Source of the DNA: Holothuria scabra | Lineage: Eukaryota > Echinodermata > Holothuroidea > Aspidochirotida > Holothuriidae | Length of the DNA stretch: 64,000 nucleotides | Reading direction: 5' to 3' | NCBI GenBank assembly: GCA_037179385.1 | Contig: CM074179.1 | Span: forward strand, 34,931,905-34,995,904 | Shown: positions 45,553-57,000 of the stretch, one piece after another | How the letters are laid out: each line of letters starts with the position of its first letter | How positions within the stretch are numbered: position 1 is the first letter of the stretch | Notes under the pieces: model-generated | Databases searched by the model: none | What the model was told of the DNA's origin: nothing | Seen by the model: only the letters and a program-made list of their open reading frames with translations | Translations under genes and position numbers: made by a program

Positions 45553-46794
45553 CACTCTTAAAAAAATTGGGCAAATTTTGCCCAACTTTTTGACCAACAC
45601 TGGGCATCTATTCAACAACCTAAACAGTTGGGCAAAACTTTAACCAACCAAATTTGGTAAAGTTTGAACCCAACTGTTGGGCAGGAGATTACCCAGCTGT
45701 TTGGTAAATCAGCATTTTAAAACATACCCACTTGTTGGGCACTTCTTTTATTAAGCTGTTGGGCAAATGCATTAACCAAATGTTGGTTATATGTTAATCA
45801 TCTTTTCCTTAAACGTTGGTGCTTTCTTTACATGTTAGGTTGTAGGTTATAGCAGGGAGCTGGCACTGCAGCTCCCTGGTTATGGCAACCCATCGGTCCC
45901 GATTAAAAAACCCTGGCTTAATAACCTATTTGGTTTGTCACTGAGTTTCGTATAGGTACGTCCAAAACTATCATTCTTAAAAGGCACTATATTTTTAAAA
46001 GGCACTGTAAAATGATGTGTGTTAATGATGTGAAGTCTTGTAGTTTCATCAATGCATAAATGTGAACACAAGGGCAGCATGAGAATTAGCTGGTCCGTAG
46101 CTCTCATACACTGTTATCATGGTTATGAGACAGGCTTCTTGGTATGCCGAAATGTTTCAAATAATAATATATAAATGTTCATTCGGACGTGAAAGAAATT
46201 ATCCCAGATCCTGACCTCTCATTGGATAGCAGTTTTGCGCCAAATACGAATAATGGAATCTCATACAAATGTGTTCTAGTTCGTAGTACTGTTTAAAGAA
46301 TTTTATGGAAATAGAGATCGATTTCATGGTCTAAAGTAATGTACGAGTTTAGCTGTTTGGCCAATATAAAAGGTGCCAAAGAGAATTTTCAGATTCTGGT
46401 ACCATGGTCTGATTATGAGAAGAATTGTGAAACAAATCGGGTCAAATGCACTGTTGTTTGGTGACAACACTGCAACCAACAATATACCCAACAAATTGGC
46501 AAAAAGTTACCCAACAAGTGGGTAAAGGGAAAATATGCTCAACTGTAGAATAAAATCTTATCGTCATTTTGACCAGTCAGTTGGGTATAACAGTATACGC
46601 GTGCATGGAAGGGGAAATTTAACCATTATGTGAGCAAAGATTGACCAACACTTAAGCAATTACTTTTACTCAACAAAAACTTTGCCCAGCGTTTAAACAT
46701 TGCACCAATTAGCCCCAAAGTTGGGCAAAGTTTAACCAACACATTTCATAAACTTTTTTAACCAACGGATATTTTACCCAACGTTTTAAGAGTG
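45553..46794. mobile_element. TIR element with TTGGGCAAA/TTTGCCCAA internal repeats, TA flanks
   Basis: TACACTCTTAAAA at 45551-45563 mirrors TTTTAAGAGTGTA at 46784-46796, with TA as a possible target duplication. Both subterminal regions (45570-45800 and 46470-46780) are built of many GTTGGGCAAA / TTAACCAAC variants on both strands. The centre (45840-46440) is unrelated unique-looking sequence that includes a palindrome. No transposase. Confidence 0.65.
45854..45879. repeat. Palindrome CAGGGAGCTG-gcactg-CAGCTCCCTG
   Basis: Perfect 10-bp arms and a 6-bp centre inside the 45.55-46.80 kb element. The arm motif is shared with the palindrome at 38717. Confidence 0.75.
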
Positions 46795-46796
46795 TA

Positions 46797-47790
46797 CAGT
46801 CTTCGCGCACCGTTGTAAACAGGTTTTACACAGCACTCGCTTGTGGAAGTTGCAGCAACGGGGCAATGAATCACCTTAAAGAATATGAACAGAAATAACA
46901 TGAAAGGTGGATGGAAGGAATACGTGAGAGACTTAGGGCAAGTCTAAGGGGCAGAGGGAGTTGTGACGTACACATCGAACACGTGACGTAAACCAGGAAG
47001 GAAGCTGAAAGGGCAAGCCCAGGGGGAAAATCAAAGGAATCAAAAATATAAAGGTATGCGTGGCGTGCTAATATTTGAAATGACCAGTTAAGGATAGGAT
47101 AACCAGTTAAGGATAGGCTAACCAGTAAAATGCGACAGTGTTCATACAATAACTAGGAGACGTTCTTTGAGGCGTAGAGTGATATATACTGAAAAAAAAA
47201 CATGAAGGGAAAGGAAATTTTAAAACTAGGAACGAAAGTTCTTCAAAGGGAAGGAAGTATGTCAATTGTTTCTTCTTTTAGGTTTATAGCTACACATGTA
47301 TACCGTTTAACATATTTCTTCCAAACCAAAAACTCAGGATTGTCTTTGAAACACTTTGGTAGAAGTTTGTTGGTTCTCAACCAGTTGAGAAACACTTTCC
47401 CAGTTCCTCTGTGTATTATGGTTGGCCTACACTATGGAATGATGTCACAGTGAATGCAAAATGACACTACCAAAAAATTCAACAGCATGATAGAAATATA
47501 CAGAGATTTATTTCCAGCAAGGGGAGTAAGTTCTCTGTTCATTGTGTACTTATTACAGTGTGTGGATTGCTGCTTTTAACCATTCATTTCTCTTAGTGAT
47601 CACAATAAACTAAAGGCTATTCTAAAGAATATTCAGGAAAAGTTAATTATGACATTGTAAATACAAAATAAAACTGTAATTAAATGTTATGTGAAGTTTA
47701 GCACCTGTATGTCTTTGAGCATATGAGAGTATATCCATTATTTCTTTTTTTGCCTCATAGACCTTCACCAATCCTTCCGGTGCCAGCCTG
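46797..47790. other. No gene recognised
   Basis: One short tandem (ccagttaaggatagg-taa) at 47085-47125. The ORFs on both strands lack domains. Confidence 0.45.
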
Positions 47791-47794
47791 GGAA

Positions 47795-48600
47795 AAGACG
47801 TTTACATGGACCACCAGATCACATTTATCTAAGCTTTGGCCGAAAAGTGTCCAATAGGATATCATTCTTGGCAGGGATATGGGATGCATATTTGTTGGTT
47901 CATGGACTTAACAACAGAAGTGAACATCTAAGTGCAGCTTCAGTATGAGTGCAGATCGAACAATCTGGCATAACATAATACCAGTTTGTCAAGTGCAGGG
48001 GAAGAAGGGATTTCCATGTACCACCAGATGACATTTGCTTAAATGCCTTTGCCCGAGATTGAGAAATAGGACGTCATTCTTGGTAGGTGTAAGGATGCAT
48101 GTATCAGACTTCATTGTATCACAGGGGCAGCCCATCCGCCCCTCTTCAGTTTCACAATGCCCCCCTCATGTGAGGGTCTTCCCGCACCCTACACCCTGCC
48201 TCTTTCTCCCCCACTCTGTCTCTTTTCAATTCCTCCAGCTGGGTGTGCATCATAAATTAGTGGACAGACCCTTCCAATGTGTGCCATTCCAATGAGTGCT
48301 AACACTTGCATGGACTCTAATGCAGTCATCTGTGTGTTAAGTGGCAGGCTAACATCTCAGTATGTAACATCTTAGTATACGTCAATATATCATACAGTTA
48401 AAACATGGAACTTTGGAGTGTTTTTATTGGCAGATGGTGCACAGCCCTTGCACGCACAGTGGGTTCTACACCTGTACTTTCCCCTCCCCCTTTTCGCTGA
48501 AGCTAGGAGTCTGCATATATATTTGTTGGTTCCAGGGTTCCTGGACTAAACAACAACAGTGAAACTGAAACATCTGAGTTCAGCAATGAGTGTGGATAAA
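47795..48600. repeat. Direct repeats, three partial units
   Basis: A block with atg-accaccagat-acattt and taggangtcattcttgg occurs at 47795-47880 and 48005-48090. A following block (atatttgttggtt ... ggact-aacaacaacagtgaa) occurs at about 47890-47955 and 48518-48590. Non-coding. Confidence 0.65.
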
Positions 48601-50685
48601 AAACTTTAAATAGCCTCATTGTCATAATTGACAACAACGGCATACCCAAGCGTCACTTCAGTGTGTATTGCTATAATTAATCATTGAAATTTAATATTTC
48701 CTTTAGCTTTAGCCTTTTTTGCGTTTTGTTGTGAGTACAAACTGAAAGTTGGCATGCAACATTCCATTACTTTGCCTTGGCTTTGAGGTACTTCCCCGCA
48801 AGTTCAAAATTGCCAGTCAGACCAAAGTGATAAGACCTCACACATCCTTATCAGACCACTTTTGATTTCAATTTCATTTGTAACAACTTCAATTTGTCAA
48901 ACGAACGGAGTAGAGTGTTCACAATAACAATACACCCTCTTACTTTTCGCACTACAACTATAGTTGTTCTAGTATTTAGTCTGGTATTGTAGCAGCTCTA
49001 TCGAGAAGTCCACTTTCGGAGACCGCCCTCTATTTCCCAGCGACATTTCTTGGAAAAAGAGATGGGCCATATTTTAGCGAATCTCTTTGTTTCACCCACT
49101 GCATCACCAGTGAGACTTTGATTGCATGTGCAGGGTGGAACAAAGGATTTAGTGGGCACTCGCTCCTCTACTTGAACAACTAGGCATTAGCCTCCGTCTT
49201 ATTTGAGATTTATATTATAATAATTATTGACCCCAATAGTTATTCGACTTTTCCCCGAAGTCCGAACACTCAAGTCATCGTTCACAAATATTACTTTTAG
49301 TATTGCTGAGCGAAACCATCCTACGACTTCACGGAGAACTCGCTTTTATCTCTACCTTAGCAAAGGTATGTGGTTCGCGACAGAAGAGTTGAAAGTCACT
49401 TATCAACTTATTTCGTTGGAATTAGAAACATTCGTCGCATTTCATACTATTTGGATATCGACCCGGACTGGAAGACTTGATTACGGATTTAGCCAGATCA
49501 ATTATTTACACGGACTTCAGATTTGATTTTGGGTGAGTACATTTCTGATTTCTTGCATCTATCTGTGTGTGTAGTTGGCGCCCCCAGTCATCCTAAAGTA
49601 TGAAGAATGTGCGGACGAGGGGTTTTAGACTTGCAAAAGTGTACAAAAGTGTAATTGCATTAAATGGCTTTGTAAGAATCTTTTGAAATTAAAAAAAAAA
49701 ATGATTAAAAAGGCGGTGACGTCATGTCTCGAACAAACGTTATCCAATCTGAAGAAAATTTGAATCACTAAATCAATTAAAATAAAGTAATCAAAACACG
49801 GACCCTTATACAAAAAAGAAAGTAGACGAATGAAAGATAAGAAATCAGAAGAAATGAAGACATCGCAATCATTTGTACAATTACAAACAAATTGAAACAT
49901 AAAAAAATTTAACATCTGACCTTTTGATTGATAACAAGGTCTCTGCTGAAAATGTTTCCTTTTTTTTAATTAAAACTTACCTCAAAGTAAGTGCCAGCAT
50001 TCTAAATTATTAAATCTGAATTATCATATCAATAATTGGTGTTCCTTTACTACCAGATGGGGGTGGTACCTTGCAAAGTCCTTTTAGAAGAATGTCTTAA
50101 ACATTTTTGTCTGTAATTGAAGAGAATTTACAAGTTTTGGAATCCCAGTTGTACAGTTGAAATTACTATACCGCATGCTTTCTCTGTACCGGGTTATTGT
50201 GTTTTGTTGTAAGTTTTTAAGGGTTAATCATAAGAGCACATTTTTATAAAGAGAGATTGATGTGCAATTATACTCTGCACGTTTATGTGACCTATTAGTG
50301 TAACTTACTTTTTTATCGTTTGAGAAGAAGAAAAAAAACACAGGAACATATGAAACTTAGTTGTAAAACAAATGCCGGGGGTACTTGCCTTTGATTGATC
50401 GTAGTCATAATGTTAAACAACCGACAAAAATCATGGTATCGTGCTTTGAAATCTTTATTTGATTCTGTTTCATCAAGTTGTCTTAAAGTCACACATTGAT
50501 ATCCTATCAGACTTGACAACCATAGTGTTTTCCAGCAGTTGCATGAGTAGAATGCCTTACTCATATGTAAAAGTCACCTTTATTTAATCTTGCATATCTT
50601 GAATCAATGAAGTTAATCGCATCGCCAATTAAGTAACGATAATTATTAGGTGAAGAGATACCAAACCTTGTTAAAAGTTTGGCAC
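48601..50685. other. No gene recognised
   Basis: A 99-codon ORF at 49227-49526 has no domain. Nothing else was found. Confidence 0.45.
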
Positions 50686-50890
50686 GATGAAAGAGGGCGC
50701 ACTTTCATTTCTTTTAACTTGATCCCACAATCGTTTCCGGATAGGCCGTGCCAAAATACCGTATGATTTCACCCTTATAACCACTCTGTTCACCATTCAA
50801 ATGTGAAAATGCGCAAGGCTGTATGACTTGGAGCGGCAGTTGCTGCAATTGCTTTCTTCGCAACATTTAAAATTTCTATACCTGTAATAG
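50686..50890 (-). pseudogene. Copy E: 3' remnant of a terminal FReD exon
   Basis: The minus strand from about 50890 matches the second half of the A/B/C terminal exon: TGTTGCGA, TCATACAGC, the SNLNG region, TTTTGGCACGG, CCGGAAACGATTG and AAATGAAAGTGCGCCCTCTT. A one-base insertion before the SNLNG region shifts the frame and exposes a TGA; the terminal stop is lost. The Tyr tract and everything upstream are absent. It is the most decayed copy in the window. Confidence 0.8.
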
Positions 50891-51294
50891 TCGAGCGTCG
50901 ACAGAAATCGATGTATTTTAATTGACGCACATACTTTCGGATGAATTGGGTTAATTTTGTATTAAATTCCTTTCGCAATGCCAGGTTTTTGTTCTCCGGT
51001 CTTTGTGTCTACACAGTGTTCAAATCGAAGACACAAAAACAAAGACACTGCCCGGAGTACGTTTAAACACACTGTGAGCATTTTGAGAAAATTCGTCTCT
51101 TGAAATTGGGCGTCTTGACTTGGCCGAGAGCATTATGACTCGGCAGATTTTTCAACGATGGAAAACCGCAAATAATAAGCTAACCTTAAAATTTCTATCA
51201 GGTGGATGTCCAGTATGTTAACTGCAAAAATACCTTACCGGCTGCTAGATTCGGAAATCACCCTTACTCAAAATTTATCTCTGGCTTATACCTG

Positions 51295-51690
51295 GAAATA
51301 TCTGGCTGTAATTAAGTTTCATATGGCCATATGAAGCCAGGTATAAAACCCTAGATAGGAATCTTGATACATCAAATCAAGTTTTATATGGCCATATCAA
51401 ACAAGATATAACTTTTAGTTGATGAAATGTCTTTCCAGATATGTAAAGAAAGTTTTATATGGCCATATCAAGCCAGATCTAACTTGATGAAATGTCTTTC
51501 CAGATATGTATATCAAGTTATATGTGACCATATCAAGCCAGGTAAAACTTGATGAAAAGCCTTTCCAGATATGTTAAGTAAAGTTTTATAAGGCCGTATC
51601 AAGCCAGATATAACTTGATGAAATGGCAGTCCAGGTATGTTAATAACGTTTTATATGGCCACATCAAGCCAGATATAACTGTTTAAAATA
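51295..51690. repeat. Tandem repeat, six units of 63-71 bp with ATATGGCCATAT palindrome
   Basis: The core (variants of ATATGGCCATAT) starts at 51321, 51386, 51457, 51520, 51588 and 51653. Each later core is followed by CAAGCCAGATATAACTTGAT and GAAATGTCTTTCCAGATATG variants. The 52205-52400 stretch has further atatgg/ccatat palindromes. Confidence 0.82.
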
Positions 51691-53809
51691 CCATGCCAGA
51701 ATTACATAAAAGCTTTCATATAATCATATTAATTTTTTCCGTTAAATTTAGTTTACCTGTCCTACATAAAGGCCTTCTACGGAGGTTGAATAAGTATCAT
51801 CAAACCAAAATCGTAACAATAAAAACCATATTCAGCCACATTATATTAACATATGCAAATGACTCTCCAATGTGGGCGTGGTCAGGAATATAGAGCCCTG
51901 ATTTTCTTTTTTATGATTAAGGAAGTTAAACGTGAAAAATCATAAATCTTCAACATACTGTAATCCATGTTGGGATATTGCTCCACACGGTAATTTTAAC
52001 CAACAATGCAGTGTTGACATTTAAAAGTTGGAATTTCAAAGCAGTGTTGTTTTTACTTGTAAGTTATTTAACACCTTCAATTACTTCAGTCAATGTGTGA
52101 CAATGGACATTAAACTTTCTACAGATGTTCAGATAGTCCTTAATATTATCCTGGCTCAGAAGTATTTCGATAGGCTTTACACAAAGGTAATGCGCCAACA
52201 AATATTGGTGCAGACATGCAGGGTCCAGATATGGCCTGGATATAAATCCATATATGGACCATTTGTGTCCCATTTAAAATTAAAGGCATAACAAATTTTA
52301 TATCGGCAATATATTCCTTTATGTTATATGAAGTTATCTCTCCAATTTTTGTTAAAGCCAGATACACATTCCATATCTGGACCAGATTTAGATTTTCATA
52401 TACGGCCCATATGTGGATTTTGAGTAGGAGCAAGACCAAAATATAAATCTTCACGGTTCAAGAGGTGGAATTCTTTAATATAATTAAGTAATAATACTGG
52501 ACGTTTCACTTTAGGCTTCAGCTTCCCAAGACTCACTTTAAAAGTTGCAATCTGGCCTCGGTCAAAAATGAGGAGCGATGCTGCAATCCCAAGAAGAAAA
52601 GCCTCAACAATTTTGTTAAGAGTTGTGATCTGAGTTTGTGGGGGTTTGGGGGTTTTGAGGGGTAATAGATATCTCCCTTCCTTTCAGAAAGTGACCAATG
52701 GTGGCATAGATGCAAAGGGTGCTACATTTTTTGCAACATTTTGAAATTATCATAAATTCCGTCATACATGGCAGCAGTTGTAGACAGGAAATCGTATTAC
52801 TGGCTTTGAAGGTGGCATGTTCAATTAATTCGGGATAATCAAAATCCATGCAGACTTGAAACGTTTCCTTTTAGACTAAGCTCATTTTAATCCTTAAAAA
52901 CCTTATCTACAAATCCATGTTTCATTAGTGAATAATTATCGATTAAGTTCATCTTTTAAATTTTATAAGCTGACATTCTACAAAGTATTCGTTAATCTGT
53001 CTGTAACCACGATACAAAACATTCAACTCCCAATTTGGTTTTTACGTGACACCTCTTGCTGGTTTGTTTGTATTTGTGCTTGTTAAGCTAGAGGTATTAC
53101 GCAATTAGCAGGGTTGTGGCCAAGTGGGAGGTGACTGACTCCTGGCATAATTATTTTTTAGACTTGATAGAGAATTTTGCCTTTGACTAAATACGTTTGT
53201 GCACATTTTTTTACCTCTCGGTGACAAATCGCACGTGGAAAGGTTACAACCCTTTGGTACCTTGTCTGGCTACGGACCCGAGAACTGGGCCGTACGATGC
53301 TAGTTACTGAAACTGAAATAAAATCTAGAGAGGAGTAAACTTCTTGTAGTTACCCCTTCGGACTTATTATGAACCCACTTTGATCATTTATATAATTACC
53401 TTGACAGATAAAAGTGGAGACTCTGTTCCTACTTGGTGATGAACAACATTGTCAGAAATTATATATTTTAGAGAAATTCACATTTTTCAGAGCACAAAAT
53501 GTTTACTTTCCTCAGCATCAGCTGGAGTTCAAAATACGTTTTTAACGATGGGCTAGAATGTCAATACGTTTACATCATTGCTTTGTTTAAACTAATAATA
53601 ATGAAACTAAATGTTTAATTTGTTCACAACTCATAAAAATAACACATCTTCCCATCAGTATGACGGTTTAATAATCGTCATAACAACGACATACTGATTT
53701 TTGACACTGATTAGTACCATAGTATGTCCTGGTACGGATGGCCCTAAGGGATGCTCAGAGTGCAACAAACACGAAGACTAGAAATGGACATTTAACTGTT
53801 TGTATTATG
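51691..53809. other. No gene recognised
   Basis: Palindromic atatgg/ccatat sequence continues to about 52400, and overlapping ORFs on both strands there are by-products of it. Beyond this nothing is recognised up to the conserved region before gene D. Confidence 0.45.
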
Positions 53810-53961
53810 TGCGGAGCTTCCTTACTCTGGTCAATGTGATGGAGTAAAATGGAGCAACATCACGAAGACTGCGCTCAGCAGTACTTCTTACACCACTTTC
53901 TAGGCGTACGTAACTCGAAGCATATCTGGCTCAAAAATCGGTTTCGATCACAGTATTTAGT
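53810..53961 (+). promoter_or_regulatory. Conserved 5' region of gene D
   Basis: Carries GAGCTTCCTTACT, ATGGAGCAACAT, CGTAACTCGAA and CTCAAAAATCGGTTT in the same order as upstream of gene C. This supports an inverted duplication that included the promoter. Confidence 0.5.
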
Positions 53962-54036
53962 ATGCTTAGTGAGATGGGTTTCTGTTTTTACTCATTTTGT
54001 GTTCTGACTGGATTCCTTGCATTCTTACAACAAACG
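53962..54036 (+). CDS. Gene D exon 1: signal peptide
   Basis: Encodes MLSEMGFCFYSFCVLTGFLA followed by FLQQT, ending at ACG|gtaagt in phase 0. Start at the first of two in-frame ATGs, as in gene C. Confidence 0.82.
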
Positions 54037-57000
54037 GTAAGTTGAAGTTTCAATCTAATTTAGAACGTTTTTAAGGTACGAATCCGTCCTTTGGAAAGTA
54101 AGTAAAAAGTAAAAAAGCATTAATAATTTGCGATTGGGGGAAAAATATTTTTTTAAATGAAAATTAATTTGTAGTGAAGCCATATTGGTAAAGTTTCTTC
54201 ATTCTGAACAAATGAGATTTGTTTTTCGATTAGTTTCCTACAGAGAAATTCAAACATAAACCTAACATCTATCCTTCTTGCACTTATAACAGGCACATTC
54301 AAATAATAGTTTGTCCAAATGTCAGTTCGCGTGTATCTCATATCTTCATGCCTTTTTTTGATCTGATCGTAAGACTGCGCTTCAAAGTGTGTATCTTGCC
54401 TCGGATATTTTCTTCCGCGGCTAACACGGGTGTTAAGAAAATGCGCTGAAAAGAGTGAAAACTGCCTCCAATACTACTAGGTAAAAAAAATAATAAACTA
54501 TAAAATCTACTACCAAATGAAATAGCACAATTATCAAAACTCTTAAAGATGTATGCTACCATGAAAATATTGTACATCTATTGTAAACTTAGACATCACA
54601 CAAGAGTGTGGTCCAAAAGTTAAAGACTAGTCATCCGTTTACAGGATAAACTCCACTTAATGTCAATGGCTTCAATAAGACTATTGATCTGTGCTGCGAT
54701 TTCTTAGCGAACGCTCCAGAAACTGTCGTGTAGAGAGATATGGCAGAGAATTTTATGAAAATATTCTTGGATTAACCAGCTACGGCTGATTGTAATACTA
54801 GTTCATGATATGCAAGTTTTTGATAATAGGGAGATCACAGGACTCCAAAAATGTGTTAAGTGACTAGGAATGTCTTTGGAACTTCATACAAGCACTCTAC
54901 AATTTTTACAAAATAAGTCTTTAACAAAGAGAAACAGATCGTGCTTTCCCCTAATTTGGAGAGTAGATTTTTTTTTACTGGAAATTTTGACAAAAACCTC
55001 CTGTCAGGTGCCCAAACCAGTTTTCTTCAAATTGGTAACTAAACCTGTAGTCACACAAAGACAGCTCAGTTAATGTTAAATTACTTATTAAGCCCAAAAG
55101 TGACGTATTTGAATGTGCCGTGACAAGATTGTTCAAAATTCACTTTTTAAGATGATTCATTACGTACTCATTTTTAATTTATATTCTGCACTTTGAAATT
55201 ATTATGTGTTCTAATAGGTGAAGCAACTGTAAGTCTTTGACGCTACGTATGTAGAGTAAAATGACATAGGAAATTCCATTGTATTATAAAAAAAAAATAA
55301 GACGGCTGTAAAATAGACAAACGTTTTCAGCCACAAATGTTCATTGGCAAGAAAGATCAAGCAGAAGTGCTACAGCACAGAGTAAAAGGTTGCATCTTAC
55401 ATTCAAGCTTACAGAAATATTCAGAATACCTCATGTATCATAAACTGTATAAGTATGCCAAATAATTTGCTTCTGAACCATATCAAAGAGTGTTGATCAC
55501 ACAAAAATGTTAATTTAAACTTGAAACACCTAGTACTCAAATTCAAAAATCTATATCTTTGGGCAATCAAAGATCTTCAAATTTTTAAAGAACATAAATT
55601 TGCAACAATGCGAAACTAGATGAATGCATAATTATATTTGTTTGACTTTAGTGAAATTGAAAAAAAAATAGTTCTTCTCCTTTCATATGGATGGATTGAA
55701 ACAACGGGAAGAACATGTTGATCGTCATAATTATCATGGTGAGAAGTGTGCTATTGATGATTACACTGAATGATAACCATTTCGCGTTATTTTCAAAAAA
55801 GGGGTTTTATTGCAAATAAAAATTTGAGCGGTGCAACATGATAATTGAAATAGAAATATTCTGTATTGTCTTAGAATCCTTCGGCACTTCAAACGTATCT
55901 GTAATATTTATTATCCACCATGGTACTTGGCAGTCAATTGAGCGTTTAATTATTTTCCTGTGCAACATTATCTGGTTTAATGTGTCTTTGTCTAAAAAAC
56001 ATTCAAGCCAAGTGTTATGTGTGATACGTGTTTATTTAAGGTAAATCACAACAGGAGAGAAGACCAAACCTACGGCTTTACAACATTGTCAACAGAAATT
56101 CCATAAACCAATTTTAAGCAAAACAAAGGAAGCAATTCTTTTTAAATTTCACCGGAGCAAATCTCTCAAGTGCAAAGGAAACATCTCTAAGCATTGTATT
56201 GTAGGCGTACAAAAAAGTGAAAAAGTTGTTCCAAAACGAAAGTATGAAAATTAACACAAAACCTGTAATGTTAGTGGTTGAAAATCACATTTTGTAAGTT
56301 GCAAGAATTAACCGTAAAGCGTAATCAGGGCAGTGAGCCAGTTATCACGAGCAACACTAAAAAGGACGAGACCGGCCCGACAGAGACTAATCGATCGGAA
56401 ACAGAACCGTAAAACTCCATCTAACCGACTACGTCACTATATATTATTCAACACTACATCAGAATTCTAATCGCGCCGTACCGGGATGGGGGGGGGGGGT
56501 GATTGTATTGTCTGTTTTCTGACAATACCAGACCTTTTAAGGCAGGAGGAAATAAGTTATTTACTGTTACGTAAATAAAAAACCAAGTACTGCTGAACTT
56601 TTCCTATCATAGCGTGACTTACTTACTCTTTCTTAATGGTTCAGGTACTTCCAGTTAATATGTGTTAATGCTCAAAATTGCGCAAACAGATTTCGAAAAT
56701 GCTTCAAATTTTAATGAAAGAGTCTTTAATTTAACTTGGTCTGCTTCAGTAAAGATTCTACAATTACTTGTATGATTTTATTTCTTGACAAAAGCGATGA
56801 TATTCAATTTAGCCATTTAGACTTTTGGTTATTTCTTATCTGGCATCATTTATAGAAGAATTGAAATATTGTAATATGTATGACAGGTTATGCACTTAAA
56901 AAGGGGGCGGGATTGGAAATCGGTTTAAAAATTGATGTTCAGCAACGATGTGAACCAAGTTTATCACTTCTGTAACATTTTTAATGTCCCTCTAAAAGAT

